Shown: positions 33,431-42,408, counted from the stretch's first letter. The stretch: 64,000 nt of DNA from RUG11198 sp036342255 (GCA_036342255.1 JAZAUS010000004.1:109495-173494); one strand, 5' to 3'. Notes: generated from the letters alone by a model not told the origin. Program-made: numbers and translations.

Positions 33431-33448
33431 AAATAACAAATGTTATTT
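33431..33448. promoter_or_regulatory. TetR operator 2
   Basis: Second identical 18-nt inverted repeat, directly after the -10 box and covering the transcription start. A repressor bound at both sites would shut the promoter. Confidence 0.88.
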
Positions 33449-33464
33449 TATTTGGAGGTGCACT

Positions 33465-34019
33465 ATGGCAAGAATAGAAAAATATACAAAAGATTTTATC
33501 TTAAATAAAGGAGTAGAATTTGTAAGAACATATGGTATATATAAACTAAGTTGTCGAGACTTAGCCAAATACATAGGTTGTTCAACACAACCAATTTTTA
33601 GAAATTGGAAAAATATCAAAGACTATAAGCTAGATTTAAAAGTAGAACTAAGAAAAGACTACAGTACTTTTATTACTAAGTATATAAATACTTCTGATTA
33701 TTTATATACCATTAGTTATGCTTACGCCCTATATGCAAAAAAAGAACCAAATATATTTAGAGCCCTATTCATAACAGAATTAGCTGGAACAAGAACAGTA
33801 AAAGAAGTACTCAACACCCCAAGAAATATACCAACCATAGATGCTATGACAAAACAATATAAAATATCTTCAAAAGAAGCCGAAAAAATATATAGAGATG
33901 TAAGATTTTATACCCATGGAATAGCATCCCAATTATGTGCCCAAACTATAAAACTAACAGATAAAGAAATAAAAGATTTAATTATTAATAATATAAGAAT
34001 AAATATAAGGGGGAAATAA
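33465..34019 (+). CDS. TetR/AcrR family repressor
   Basis: A 184-residue regulator. The N-terminal helix-turn-helix is 'GVEFVRTYGIYKLSCRDLAKYIGCSTQPIFRNW', followed by an all-helical ligand domain. The two identical operators around its promoter indicate autoregulation. It is followed 2 nt later by an unknown gene and then by a methyltransferase, which are probably its targets. The inducer is not deducible. Confidence 0.9.
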   Translation: MARIEKYTKDFILNKGVEFVRTYGIYKLSCRDLAKYIGCSTQPIFRNWKNIKDYKLDLKVELRKDYSTFITKYINTSDYLYTISYAYALYAKKEPNIFRALFITELAGTRTVKEVLNTPRNIPTIDAMTKQYKISSKEAEKIYRDVRFYTHGIASQLCAQTIKLTDKEIKDLIINNIRINIRGK

Positions 34020-34021
34020 TC

Positions 34022-34876
34022 ATGAAAACTAGACAAGAATATGAACAATATATAAGTGAAAATTTTACCGGTAAAGCTAGAGAATTATTATTAAAAAATG
34101 TTGAACTATATTATAAAGAAAATATTGATATTAAAAAAAATAAGTATTCTTTTGGAGATTATGTATATTTAAAAAAAGGAACATTTATACACGGATTAGG
34201 TGGATCACCAGATTCATATAATAGTTTTCACATATTTGACTATGTATGTAAACATGGCTTTATCGGAGGAGATTTTAATAACAGACCAACAGTAAAAATA
34301 TATAATAGTGTTGGTATGTGGAACATAAAAAAAGACATATTTTTAAAAGACTATATAAAATTATATAGCGGTGTAACAATTAAATATAGAAAAGGAGACA
34401 GAGAAAGAGGTTTAACTGATTATTATGAGCTAGTTCCACATAATCAAATTGAAAAAAGATTCATTGAACTAAATAATGATAAAGATGTATGGCAGTGGAG
34501 TGCCGAACAAACTAAAGAAGTAAGATTTCTACCAAGCTTATTTTCAGATAAAAACCAAATAGCATTCATCTTAAATATGGAAAGTAATTATGCCAAAGAA
34601 GTTGCAAAACAAGATGTCTGGAATAAAGAATTAAGACAAAAGAAAATTATGAAATATTTTTGCTCAGAATATTTCTTACCTGAGCTGCTTGAAGGAAATT
34701 TTAATGCATCAACTACAGATAGAGAAGCAGCCATCATGTTTGGAATTACACAAAGATTAATTGAAGGAGTGTTTATTGGAAAAAATATTGAAAAAGATAA
34801 AGAAAAATTAAAATATATAAAATCTAAACTACCAGATTGTTACATCTGTAACCTAGATGGAAAAGTAATTTTATAG
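34022..34876 (+). CDS. Unknown protein in TetR operon
   Basis: A 284-residue soluble protein. A conserved-looking block, 'GTFIHGLGGSPDSYNSFHIFDYVCKHGFIGGDF', has a His-Gly followed by 'HGF' that recalls ADP-ribosyltransferase-like folds; this is a weak impression only. The second half is helical ('TTDREAAIMFGITQRLIEGVF'). It begins 2 nt after tetR stop with GGGGG as ribosome-binding site inside the tetR end, so it is translated from the same mRNA. Confidence 0.6.
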   Translation: MKTRQEYEQYISENFTGKARELLLKNVELYYKENIDIKKNKYSFGDYVYLKKGTFIHGLGGSPDSYNSFHIFDYVCKHGFIGGDFNNRPTVKIYNSVGMWNIKKDIFLKDYIKLYSGVTIKYRKGDRERGLTDYYELVPHNQIEKRFIELNNDKDVWQWSAEQTKEVRFLPSLFSDKNQIAFILNMESNYAKEVAKQDVWNKELRQKKIMKYFCSEYFLPELLEGNFNASTTDREAAIMFGITQRLIEGVFIGKNIEKDKEKLKYIKSKLPDCYICNLDGKVIL

Positions 34877-34898
34877 ATATATAAAGGGGGAATTAATT

Positions 34899-35531
34899 AT
34901 GAATTTATATGAAAGAAATCAAAAACAAAGAAATTTCTTTAACGAAAAAATAGAAACTTATGATGATGTACATAGTACCTTCATGGGAACAAAAAACACT
35001 TTAGCAGATAATTTAGATAAAGACACGAAAAAAATATTAGATTTAGGAGCTGGTACAGGCCTTGAATTAATACATTTATTTGAATTGTTTCCAAATGCAA
35101 AAGTAACAGTTATAGACATAACAGAAAACATGCTAGAAAAACTGAAACAAAGAAGTTTTTCTAGCCAAGTAACTACCATTTGTGCCGATTTCTTCAAAAC
35201 AGATTTTGGTAAAAACTACGATGCTGTAATATCAACATCAGCACTACATCACTTTAAACCAAAAGAAAAACAAAAATTGTATCAAAAGATTTATAATTGT
35301 CTAAAAGATAATGGTCAATTCATTAATTGTGACTATATCGCCTTAACACAAGAAATACAAGATAAACAATTATATGAATTAGACCATAACATAGACAATT
35401 ATAAACATATAGATACACCACTTACTGTAAATAATGAAACAAATATATTAAAAGAAGTTGGCTTTAAAGATATTACATCAACTAATACAGATATAAAAGA
35501 TTATAAACTAATAAAAGCAAGAAAAAAATAA
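34899..35531 (+). CDS. Class I SAM-dependent methyltransferase in TetR operon
   Basis: A 210-residue methyltransferase: 'ILDLGAGTGLELIHLFELFP' is the SAM loop, 'VTVIDITENMLEKLK' follows, and 'YDAVISTSALHHFKPKEK' is typical. Small-molecule type. AAGGGGGAA precedes ATG. With the unknown partner and TetR it forms a three-gene inducible unit that may modify a toxic compound; this is inference. Confidence 0.88.
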   Translation: MNLYERNQKQRNFFNEKIETYDDVHSTFMGTKNTLADNLDKDTKKILDLGAGTGLELIHLFELFPNAKVTVIDITENMLEKLKQRSFSSQVTTICADFFKTDFGKNYDAVISTSALHHFKPKEKQKLYQKIYNCLKDNGQFINCDYIALTQEIQDKQLYELDHNIDNYKHIDTPLTVNNETNILKEVGFKDITSTNTDIKDYKLIKARKK

Positions 35532-35537
35532 TCTTAC

Positions 35538-35565
35538 TTGACATAATTAACAAATAGTATATAAT
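35538..35565 (+). promoter_or_regulatory. Promoter of sigma-4-like gene
   Basis: TTGACA (35538-35543), 16-nt spacer, TATAAT (35560-35565). Confidence 0.85.
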
Positions 35566-35586
35566 AACTAAATCGGAGGGGTAATA

Positions 35587-36135
35587 ATGAAAAGTCAACC
35601 AAAACGTGTAAATATAAATGATAATTATGGAGCATTATTAAGAGCACTTGTAGGAAAATCTGATATCACACCATATGTATATGATGGTATCGAAGAAGAA
35701 CTAGATAGATTTATTAATCTATTAAATGCAGAAGAAAAAACAATAATTCATATAGCTTTTGGATTAGATGATGAGATAATAAAGAGTTGTCATTTAGTTG
35801 CTAAAATATTATCTAATGATAATCATAAATATGATGCTTCAAAAATAAACAGAAAATTAGGCTTAGCATTAAGAAGAATTACTCTTATTAATTCACTAGG
35901 TAAAGAATTTAAAGATTACGGAACTGTTGAATTTAGTACCTATAGATTTGATAAGAAAAAAATTATAGCAGAATTACCACATGCTATAAAATGGAGTAAA
36001 TCTTTTGATAAAAAGAATCAAATTCAAAAAAGTGAAAGAACTGAAACATATGAGATGGTATATGAAAAATTAATTAGCTCTAAAGATATTAATCCAGAAG
36101 AAGAACCAACTGTAGTTCGTACTTTTAGAAAATAA
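35587..36135 (+). CDS. Putative DNA-binding protein with sigma-region-4-like segment
   Basis: A 182-residue protein. Residues 35-100 ('LLNAEEKTIIHIAFGLDDE' then 'SKINRKLGLALRRITLINSL') follow the pattern of sigma-70 region 4 (L-x-E-x-x-V-x-x-x-x-x-G-L and a terminal A-L-x-R), but the helix-turn-helix is degenerate. The rest is unknown. It has its own consensus promoter and terminator. Sigma factor, anti-sigma decoy or another helix-turn-helix protein are all possible. Confidence 0.5.
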   Translation: MKSQPKRVNINDNYGALLRALVGKSDITPYVYDGIEEELDRFINLLNAEEKTIIHIAFGLDDEIIKSCHLVAKILSNDNHKYDASKINRKLGLALRRITLINSLGKEFKDYGTVEFSTYRFDKKKIIAELPHAIKWSKSFDKKNQIQKSERTETYEMVYEKLISSKDINPEEEPTVVRTFRK

Positions 36136-36170
36136 AAGAAGTTAAACTTATTTAAGTTTAACTTCTTTTT
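36134..36170 (+). terminator. Terminator after sigma-4-like gene
   Basis: A 17-bp perfect stem, 36134-36150 with 36153-36169 (GAAGTTAAACTTA arm), with a T run. It may also end transcription from the other strand. Confidence 0.92.
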
Positions 36171-36215
36171 ATGTTATAATAATATAAAAGATAAAAAGAA
36201 AGAAGGAACTATACA

Positions 36216-36830
36216 ATGGAACCAACTAAAAAAAGCATTAAGAAAAATAAAAAAAGTGTTAGAAGAATTAACATATTATTAAATGATTTAAAAGAAGAAC
36301 CAAGTGAAGAAAATGTTTATAAAATAATTAAGACATTATTTAACACTAGACATCTAAAACTAAAAAATGACTATTTAGATTTAGTATGTAGTTTATTTGG
36401 TGATAAGCTTATAGAACTTAATAATATTATGAGACCTGATTACGAAAGTAGTGAACAAGATGATGAAGAAGATGGCTATGAAATATGTTTAATTAAACTG
36501 GATGATAATCAAAAACTAGAACTATTTAATGTCGCTAACCAAGCCGCAATAAAATACTCTCATTGTGAACAAACAGGAAAATGGTCATACAAATGGCAAG
36601 AACTTAGATTCTTGCTAGAACAAGAAAAACAACCTACATTAGAAATAATAAATTCTAGTTCTAACTCATTACAAGATGAACACATACCTATTGATATGAA
36701 TAAAACAACCAAAGAAATAATAAATGATATCACAAATATTGTTGGTTACGATTTTTTACCATCTGGGCTCATAAGAAAATCATATTTGAATTCTTATAAT
36801 AAAAAACTAAAAAAAAATAAGGATATATAA
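36216..36830 (+). CDS. Hypothetical protein
   Basis: A 204-residue hydrophilic protein with a basic N-terminus, an acidic middle ('SSEQDDEEDGYE') and a helical part 'ANQAAIKYSHCEQTGKWSYKWQELRFLL'. No family recognised. AGAAGGA precedes ATG. It stands alone before the resistance-like array. Confidence 0.6.
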   Translation: MEPTKKSIKKNKKSVRRINILLNDLKEEPSEENVYKIIKTLFNTRHLKLKNDYLDLVCSLFGDKLIELNNIMRPDYESSEQDDEEDGYEICLIKLDDNQKLELFNVANQAAIKYSHCEQTGKWSYKWQELRFLLEQEKQPTLEIINSSSNSLQDEHIPIDMNKTTKEIINDITNIVGYDFLPSGLIRKSYLNSYNKKLKKNKDI

Positions 36831-36930
36831 TAAATATCTTTATTTTTTTATTAAAATAATATTTCTAAGTTAGAAATAAATAATATTATGTTACAATATT
36901 ATTAATAATAAAGAGTATTTATATGTATCC

Positions 36931-36958
36931 TTGACTTTTATAAAAAATAATATATAAT
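36931..36958 (+). promoter_or_regulatory. Promoter of the leader-peptide/APH operon
   Basis: TTGACT (36931-36936), 16-nt spacer, TATAAT (36953-36958). Confidence 0.8.
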
Positions 36959-36989
36959 ATCAACAACAAAGAAAGGAGTGTGATTAGCA

Positions 36990-37064
36990 ATGGAAAGAAT
37001 AATGATAAGTAATAATAGAATAATTAATAATAGTGGGTTAATCGCACTTCTTTTAACTATATAA
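36990..37064 (+). CDS. Leader peptide of 24 residues (putative attenuator)
   Basis: A short open frame behind a strong ribosome-binding site (AAAGGAGTG, 36973-36980) encodes a 24-residue peptide ending in 'SGLIALLLTI'. The segment GTGTGATTAGC (36978-36988), which covers its initiation region, can pair with GTTAATCGCAC (37037-37047) inside the same frame, using two G-T pairs. A terminator follows at 37092-37119 before the resistance-like genes. This is the layout of drug-inducible ribosome-mediated attenuators upstream of antibiotic resistance genes, but no inducer is known here. Confidence 0.6.
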   Translation: MERIMISNNRIINNSGLIALLLTI

Positions 37065-37091
37065 TAAAAAATTATATATTATTTTTGGTGC

Positions 37092-37119
37092 AGACTCTCT
37101 ATTATTAGAGAGTCTTTTT
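37092..37119 (+). terminator. Attenuator terminator upstream of tandem APH gene
   Basis: AGACTCTCT (37092-37100) pairs with AGAGAGTCT (37107-37115) followed by T. The 3' arm plus T run can alternatively pair with AAAAAAGACTCT just downstream (ending 37135), so two competing structures exist. Confidence 0.85.
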
Positions 37120-37155
37120 GTGTAAAAAAGACTCTAAAGAATGGAGATGAAACAA

Positions 37156-39048
37156 ATGAATATAGAAAAATTTTGCAATATTTATAATCTAGGCTGTGTA
37201 AAAAGAATCAATAAAATAACAGGGGGCTTAATGCATAAAATGTATAAAGTAGAAACTGATAAAGGAGTATACTGCATTAAAGTATTAAATCCTGAAGTAA
37301 TGTCAAGAGAAACAGCCTATAATAATTTTATAATATCTGAAACTATCTCTAATTTTGCTAAGAAAAATAAAATACCAGCCTCATGTGCCCTAAATATAGA
37401 CGGAAATTACTTAACAAAATTAGACGGTATCTATTACATGGTATTTGACTATCTAGAAGGAAAAACCTTAAATGACAATGAAATAACTGTCAACCACTGT
37501 AAAAAAATAGGTAATATACTAGCCCATATTCATAATCTAGATTATAAAGAAATAGGACTAAAACCTAACATAGTAGAGTATAAAAAATTATATGACTGGG
37601 ATAGTTATATAAATAACTCTAATTTTAACAAAATGACCTATAAAAAAATATACCTAAATAACTATAAAAAATATAATTCTCTTCTTAAAAGAGCCAATCA
37701 AAGATTTAATGATTCTAACAAGAGTCAAACCATATGCCATTCTGATATGGATCCTAAAAATGTCATGTGGCATAATAATAATCCCATCATCATCGATTGG
37801 GAATCAGCCTCTATCTCTAACCCAGAGAGAGAACTATTAGAAGATGCCCTATGCTGGTCTGGATTCTTATCTAATAATTTTAATAAAGATAAGTTTACAG
37901 CAGTATTTAAAGAATACTTTAAATATAGAAGCATTAATAATGTAGATTGGTATGATGTTATCTGTGGCAACCTAGTTGGTAGACTAGGTTGGCTAAAATA
38001 TAACCTAGATAGAAGTTTAGGAATAATATCTAACGATATTGAAGAAATAAAATTAGCGGAAAATGAAGTAATAAAAACTATTGATGAAATAAATAGATAC
38101 CTAGATTTAATCGGAGATATGGATGATATCCTTATCAAATTAACAACTAAAGAAGATAATAACTATGATAATGTATTAAAACAAATAATAGATAATAATG
38201 ATATCTTAAAAGAAAAACAATTTAAACTTATTAATTCAGGCTTTACTAATACCATCTATTCATCAGATAACCATATAATTAGAATATGCACTGATTCTAA
38301 AAATGAAGATAGATTTATAAATGAAATAAACTTCTATAAAACCAATAATAATAAAGGTATACCTAAACTATATTATAGTGATACAACTAAAAATATAGTA
38401 CCTTTCTATTATGAAATAATAGAAAAAGTACCAGGAAAGCCCTTATATGAAGTATGGAGACTATTAACAAAACAAGAAAAAGAACAAGTAATAACTCAAA
38501 TGATTAATATCTTAAAACCTTTACATTCTAAACAAGTATCTAGCTATAACTTTCAAAATCAATTGAAAGAAAAAGTATTATCTTTAAAAGAATCTTGTAA
38601 CCTAGATAATAATCTATCTAATGAATTAATAAAAATATGCAATAAGTATTTTAATAATAATACTTTTGGCCTTATTCATGGAGACTTACATTTCGATAAC
38701 CTTATCTATAATGCTAAATTTCTATATCTAATTGATTTTGAAAGAACTCTTATAGCCCCTATAGACTATGAATTTAGAATACTTAATACCTGCAAATACG
38801 TCCCATGGCTATGGGCCAGTTCCAAAACCGATATGCTTACTATTGAATCAGAATATCAAAATCTAATAGATATTATCTTAAGTAACTATCAAGAATTAAA
38901 TAATATACCTAATATTAAAGAAAGACTAGATTTTTATACCATATTAGAACTACTTAATAATTACAAAAATACTAAAGATATTGATAGACTAAATGAAGTA
39001 AAAGAATTAGTAAAAATACTAAAAAAAAGTTTTGAAGGAGATAAATAG
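37156..39048 (+). CDS. Tandem aminoglycoside-phosphotransferase-like (APH) protein
   Basis: A 630-residue protein with two complete APH/choline-kinase-type kinase domains. The first (1-320) has 'ICHSDMDPKNVMWHNNN' and 'IIIDWESA'. The second (335-630) has 'GLIHGDLHFDNLIYN' and 'YLIDFERT'. Both keep the catalytic Asp and Asn (H-x-D-x4-N) and the metal-binding Asp. Substrate could be an antibiotic, choline-like compound or sugar. Duplicated fused APH domains are unusual. ATG 37141 and 37150 are in frame; GGAG at 37143-37146 fits ATG 37156. It overlaps the next gene by one base. Confidence 0.85.
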   Translation: MNIEKFCNIYNLGCVKRINKITGGLMHKMYKVETDKGVYCIKVLNPEVMSRETAYNNFIISETISNFAKKNKIPASCALNIDGNYLTKLDGIYYMVFDYLEGKTLNDNEITVNHCKKIGNILAHIHNLDYKEIGLKPNIVEYKKLYDWDSYINNSNFNKMTYKKIYLNNYKKYNSLLKRANQRFNDSNKSQTICHSDMDPKNVMWHNNNPIIIDWESASISNPERELLEDALCWSGFLSNNFNKDKFTAVFKEYFKYRSINNVDWYDVICGNLVGRLGWLKYNLDRSLGIISNDIEEIKLAENEVIKTIDEINRYLDLIGDMDDILIKLTTKEDNNYDNVLKQIIDNNDILKEKQFKLINSGFTNTIYSSDNHIIRICTDSKNEDRFINEINFYKTNNNKGIPKLYYSDTTKNIVPFYYEIIEKVPGKPLYEVWRLLTKQEKEQVITQMINILKPLHSKQVSSYNFQNQLKEKVLSLKESCNLDNNLSNELIKICNKYFNNNTFGLIHGDLHFDNLIYNAKFLYLIDFERTLIAPIDYEFRILNTCKYVPWLWASSKTDMLTIESEYQNLIDIILSNYQELNNIPNIKERLDFYTILELLNNYKNTKDIDRLNEVKELVKILKKSFEGDK

Positions 39049-40502
39049 TGATTGACATAAAAAAAGATGATTTAAGAATTAGGACTTTAACAGAAAATGA
39101 TTATGAATTACTCCATAAATGGCTTACTAATGAAAGAGTATTACAGTTTTATGGAGGACGAGATAAAACATATACATTAGAAGAAATAAAAAAACATTAT
39201 TCAGAAAAATGGCAAGATGAAGTTATTAGAGTAATTATTGAATATAACAATATTCCTATTGGTTATGGACAAATTTATAAAATGTATGATGAACTATATT
39301 CTGATTATCATTATCCAAAAACAGATGAGATAGTTTATGGAATGGATCAGTTTATAGGAGAACCTGAATATTGGAATAAAGGTATAGGTACAAAATACAT
39401 AAAAATAATTATTGAATTTTTAGAAAAAGAAAGAAATGCTGATGCTGTTATATTAGATCCACATCAAAATAATGAAAGAGCAATAAAATCATATCAAAAA
39501 GCAGGATTTAGAATAATAGAAGATTTACCAAAGCACGAAATACATGAAGGAAAAAAAGAAGATTGTTATTTAATGGAATATAGATACGAAGATAATATAT
39601 CCAATATAAAAGCAATGAAATACTTAATAGAACATTACTTCAATGGAATTAAAGTAGAAAATATTAAAGAAATTGGTAAAGGATATGATAGTGTAGCCTA
39701 TTTAGTAAATAATAGCTATATCTTTAAAATAAAACATAGTACTAATAAGAAAAAAGGCTATCAAAAAGAAAAAGCCATCTATGATTTTCTAAATAAATAT
39801 TTAGATACTAACATACAAATACCAAATATAGAATATTCATATATAAGTGATAAAATATCTATTCTAGGTTATAAAAAAATAGAAGGTGCTTTCTTAACAC
39901 CAAATAAATATTATTCTATGACAAAAGAAGAACAAGAATTATTAAAACAAGACATAGCCATATTCTTAAAAAAATTACATAACCTAGATACTACTGAAAT
40001 TAAAGATTATACTATTGATAACAAACAAAATGTCCAAGAAGAATATGAATTATTAAAAAATACTATCTATAATAGTCTTACTAATATAGAAAAACAATAC
40101 ATAAATAATTTCATGAATAAATTAAATACAACTACTATCTTTAATGACAAAAAATGTCTATGTCACAACGATCTAAGCTGTAATCATCTATTATTAAATA
40201 AGAATAATAGATTACACGGCATAATTGATTTTGGAGACGCAGGAATTATAGATGAATACTGTGATTTTATCTATTTAATAGAAGATAGTAAAGAAGAAAT
40301 AGGTCCATCTTTTGGAATAGATATATTAAAACTATATAAAGATATCAATATAGATAAAGCCAAAGAATACCAAGCCATAACAGAAGAATATTATCCCATA
40401 GAAACCATTATATATGGTATTAAAAATAATAAACAAGAATTTATAGATAAAGGGAGAAAAGAGATTAATAACAGAGTACACAATAAAACATTAAGGAAGT
40501 GA
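39048..40502 (+). CDS. Bifunctional AAC(6')-Ie/APH(2'')-Ia-like aminoglycoside-modifying enzyme
   Basis: A 484-residue two-domain enzyme. The N-terminal GNAT (1-180) has 'LQFYGGRDKTYTLEEIKKHY', 'GYGQIYKMYDELYSDYHYPK' and 'IVYGMDQFIGEPEYWNKGIG'. The C-terminal kinase has 'KGYDSVAYLVNNSYIFK', 'KKCLCHNDLSCNHLLL' and 'HGIIDFGDAGIIDEYCDFIYL'. These stretches are nearly the same as I recall for the staphylococcal/enterococcal AAC(6')-Ie-APH(2'')-Ia, which acetylates and phosphorylates gentamicin, tobramycin and kanamycin-type drugs. Length also fits (479 residues there). GTG start overlaps the previous stop, with AAGGAG at 39034-39039. Activity itself is inferred. Confidence 0.93.
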   Translation: MIDIKKDDLRIRTLTENDYELLHKWLTNERVLQFYGGRDKTYTLEEIKKHYSEKWQDEVIRVIIEYNNIPIGYGQIYKMYDELYSDYHYPKTDEIVYGMDQFIGEPEYWNKGIGTKYIKIIIEFLEKERNADAVILDPHQNNERAIKSYQKAGFRIIEDLPKHEIHEGKKEDCYLMEYRYEDNISNIKAMKYLIEHYFNGIKVENIKEIGKGYDSVAYLVNNSYIFKIKHSTNKKKGYQKEKAIYDFLNKYLDTNIQIPNIEYSYISDKISILGYKKIEGAFLTPNKYYSMTKEEQELLKQDIAIFLKKLHNLDTTEIKDYTIDNKQNVQEEYELLKNTIYNSLTNIEKQYINNFMNKLNTTTIFNDKKCLCHNDLSCNHLLLNKNNRLHGIIDFGDAGIIDEYCDFIYLIEDSKEEIGPSFGIDILKLYKDINIDKAKEYQAITEEYYPIETIIYGIKNNKQEFIDKGRKEINNRVHNKTLRK

Positions 40503-40507
40503 TAACA

Positions 40508-41062
40508 ATGGATAAAGAATTATTGAAGATAAGAAAACTAAAACCAGGTGATGCTAGAGATTGGCTAGTTCTAGTTAATAAAGTATGGAGAGATGCATAT
40601 AGTCATATATTTCCCAAAGAAGTATTTGATGAAAAAGATAATAAAGTTAATGAAAATGTAAAAACATTTAACGATAAATTAAGAAATGATAATGAAAACA
40701 TTGCATATGTTGCTTTATATAATGATGAAATAATAGGAATAATGTGTGGAAGTATTAAATCACCATATGATAGATTTAATTCTGATTATGCTGATTTAAA
40801 TGCTGTTTATATTGATCCAAAATTCCAAGGTTTAGGAATCGGAAGTAAATTTAGAGAAATTTTTGAAGAATGGGCAACTCAAAATGGAGCAACTAAATAT
40901 GTAATTGGTGTATTAAAAGATAACATAAAAGCAAGAAAAGTATATGAATCATGGGGTGGAAAACTATCTGAATTAGAAGAAGATTTTATTAAACTAGGTG
41001 TTGGATATCCAGAAGTATTTTATACCTTTGACCTAGAAAAGACATTAAAAAAACATATGTAA
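40508..41062 (+). CDS. GNAT family N-acetyltransferase
   Basis: A 184-residue GNAT with 'NAVYIDPKFQGLGIGSKFREIFEEWA' as the acetyl-CoA segment and 'NIKARKVYESWGGKLSELEED' after it. Substrate unknown. GTG 40499 is in frame, but GGAAGTGATAA selects ATG 40508. Just 5 nt downstream of the AAC/APH gene. Confidence 0.87.
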   Translation: MDKELLKIRKLKPGDARDWLVLVNKVWRDAYSHIFPKEVFDEKDNKVNENVKTFNDKLRNDNENIAYVALYNDEIIGIMCGSIKSPYDRFNSDYADLNAVYIDPKFQGLGIGSKFREIFEEWATQNGATKYVIGVLKDNIKARKVYESWGGKLSELEEDFIKLGVGYPEVFYTFDLEKTLKKHM

Positions 41063-41085
41063 TTGTAAAAAAGGAAGTGACTAAT

Positions 41086-41733
41086 ATGAAAAAGATTAAA
41101 CCAATAGAATTACATACCAATAATCTAGATATTAGAATACCAAAATATGAAGATCAATATGATCTTTGGAATATCCAAAAACAAGAAAAAGTTAATATAT
41201 ATTACCAAAGTACACCCTCTAGATTCAAAACTAGAAAAGAATATCAAGAAGCTTTACAAGATTGGGAAAGTCAAAAGAAGTGGTATTATTTAAAAATAAA
41301 AAATTTAGATAAAGATAGTGATATGTATTCGTGGACAATATTTTTAAAAGATACTGATAAACCAATTGGACAAATTACTGTCCAACCTAATGATAAATAT
41401 AATGATTTAAACATAAGAAATATTGGATGGTATATAAATCCAGAATTACAAGGAAAAGGCTTAGCCTATGAAGCAGCTCTTGAAGTATTAAAATTTATGT
41501 TTAATAAAGTTGAAATAGAAAGAATCGAAACTGAAGCAGTAATTCAAAACCCATCATCATGGAAATTAATGCAAAAATTAGGCTTTATTAGAACAGGAAC
41601 AATAAAAGCTTCATATAAAGATATGGAAGAAAAAGATATATATAAATATACCTATTTATTAACTAAGGAAATGTTTTTAAAAAAATTATATGAATTAGAA
41701 AAAGCTAATAATCATAATAAATTTAAAAAATAA
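41086..41733 (+). CDS. GNAT family N-acetyltransferase (RimJ/RimL-like)
   Basis: A 215-residue GNAT: 'IELHTNNLDIRIPKYEDQYDLW', 'NIGWYINPELQGKGLAYEAALEVL', and 'ETEAVIQNPSSWKLMQKLGF'. It resembles enzymes acting on ribosomal proteins or antibiotics. AAGGAAGTGA is its ribosome-binding site. Confidence 0.87.
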   Translation: MKKIKPIELHTNNLDIRIPKYEDQYDLWNIQKQEKVNIYYQSTPSRFKTRKEYQEALQDWESQKKWYYLKIKNLDKDSDMYSWTIFLKDTDKPIGQITVQPNDKYNDLNIRNIGWYINPELQGKGLAYEAALEVLKFMFNKVEIERIETEAVIQNPSSWKLMQKLGFIRTGTIKASYKDMEEKDIYKYTYLLTKEMFLKKLYELEKANNHNKFKK

Positions 41734-41745
41734 GGAAGTGATTTT

Positions 41746-42408
41746 ATGAATAAAAAGATATTAAAAGAACAAGATATACCAGACTTAAATATATTTATGA
41801 TGTGTGATAGATTAAACACAAAGGCATTATCAAAATTATCAGAAGAATTCTATATAAGAACCTGTAGAGAAGACGAATTAAAACTATGGAAAGAATTCCC
41901 TTTTGATAATGCCCAAGACAAAAAAGATAATATAAATTATATGACTAACTATTTTAATGATGTATATAGTAATAAAATAGATGAATTCTATAAAAGATGT
42001 TTATTTGTATGTGAAAAGAAAACTGATAAACCAATAGCCACTTGTTTCATATGGAAGTCTTATAATAAAATAAATACAATCCATTGGTTTAAAACTCTAA
42101 AAGAATATGAAGGCAAAGGAATAGGAAGAGCCCTATTATCATATATTATGCTTTCTTTAGATCAAGAAGACTATCCAGTATTCTTACATACCCAACCAAG
42201 TAGTTTTAGAGCAATAGGCCTATATTCAGATTTCGGCTTTAAAATAGTAACCAACAAAACAATAGGCTATAGAGATAATAATTATAAAGAATCTCTTCCC
42301 ATCCTAAAACAATTCATGCAAACAGATAAATATAATAATCTAAAATTTATAGAAGCCCCTTCATTATTTAATGAAAGTGCTAAAACATCAAAGATAAACC
42401 AATTTTAA
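41746..42408 (+). CDS. GNAT family N-acetyltransferase
   Basis: A 220-residue GNAT with 'KTLKEYEGKGIGRALLSYIMLSL' and 'PSSFRAIGLYSDFGFKIV'. Substrate unknown. TAAGGAAGTGAT just before ATG. Its long N-terminal region without the acyltransferase motifs may form a substrate domain. Confidence 0.85.
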   Translation: MNKKILKEQDIPDLNIFMMCDRLNTKALSKLSEEFYIRTCREDELKLWKEFPFDNAQDKKDNINYMTNYFNDVYSNKIDEFYKRCLFVCEKKTDKPIATCFIWKSYNKINTIHWFKTLKEYEGKGIGRALLSYIMLSLDQEDYPVFLHTQPSSFRAIGLYSDFGFKIVTNKTIGYRDNNYKESLPILKQFMQTDKYNNLKFIEAPSLFNESAKTSKINQF

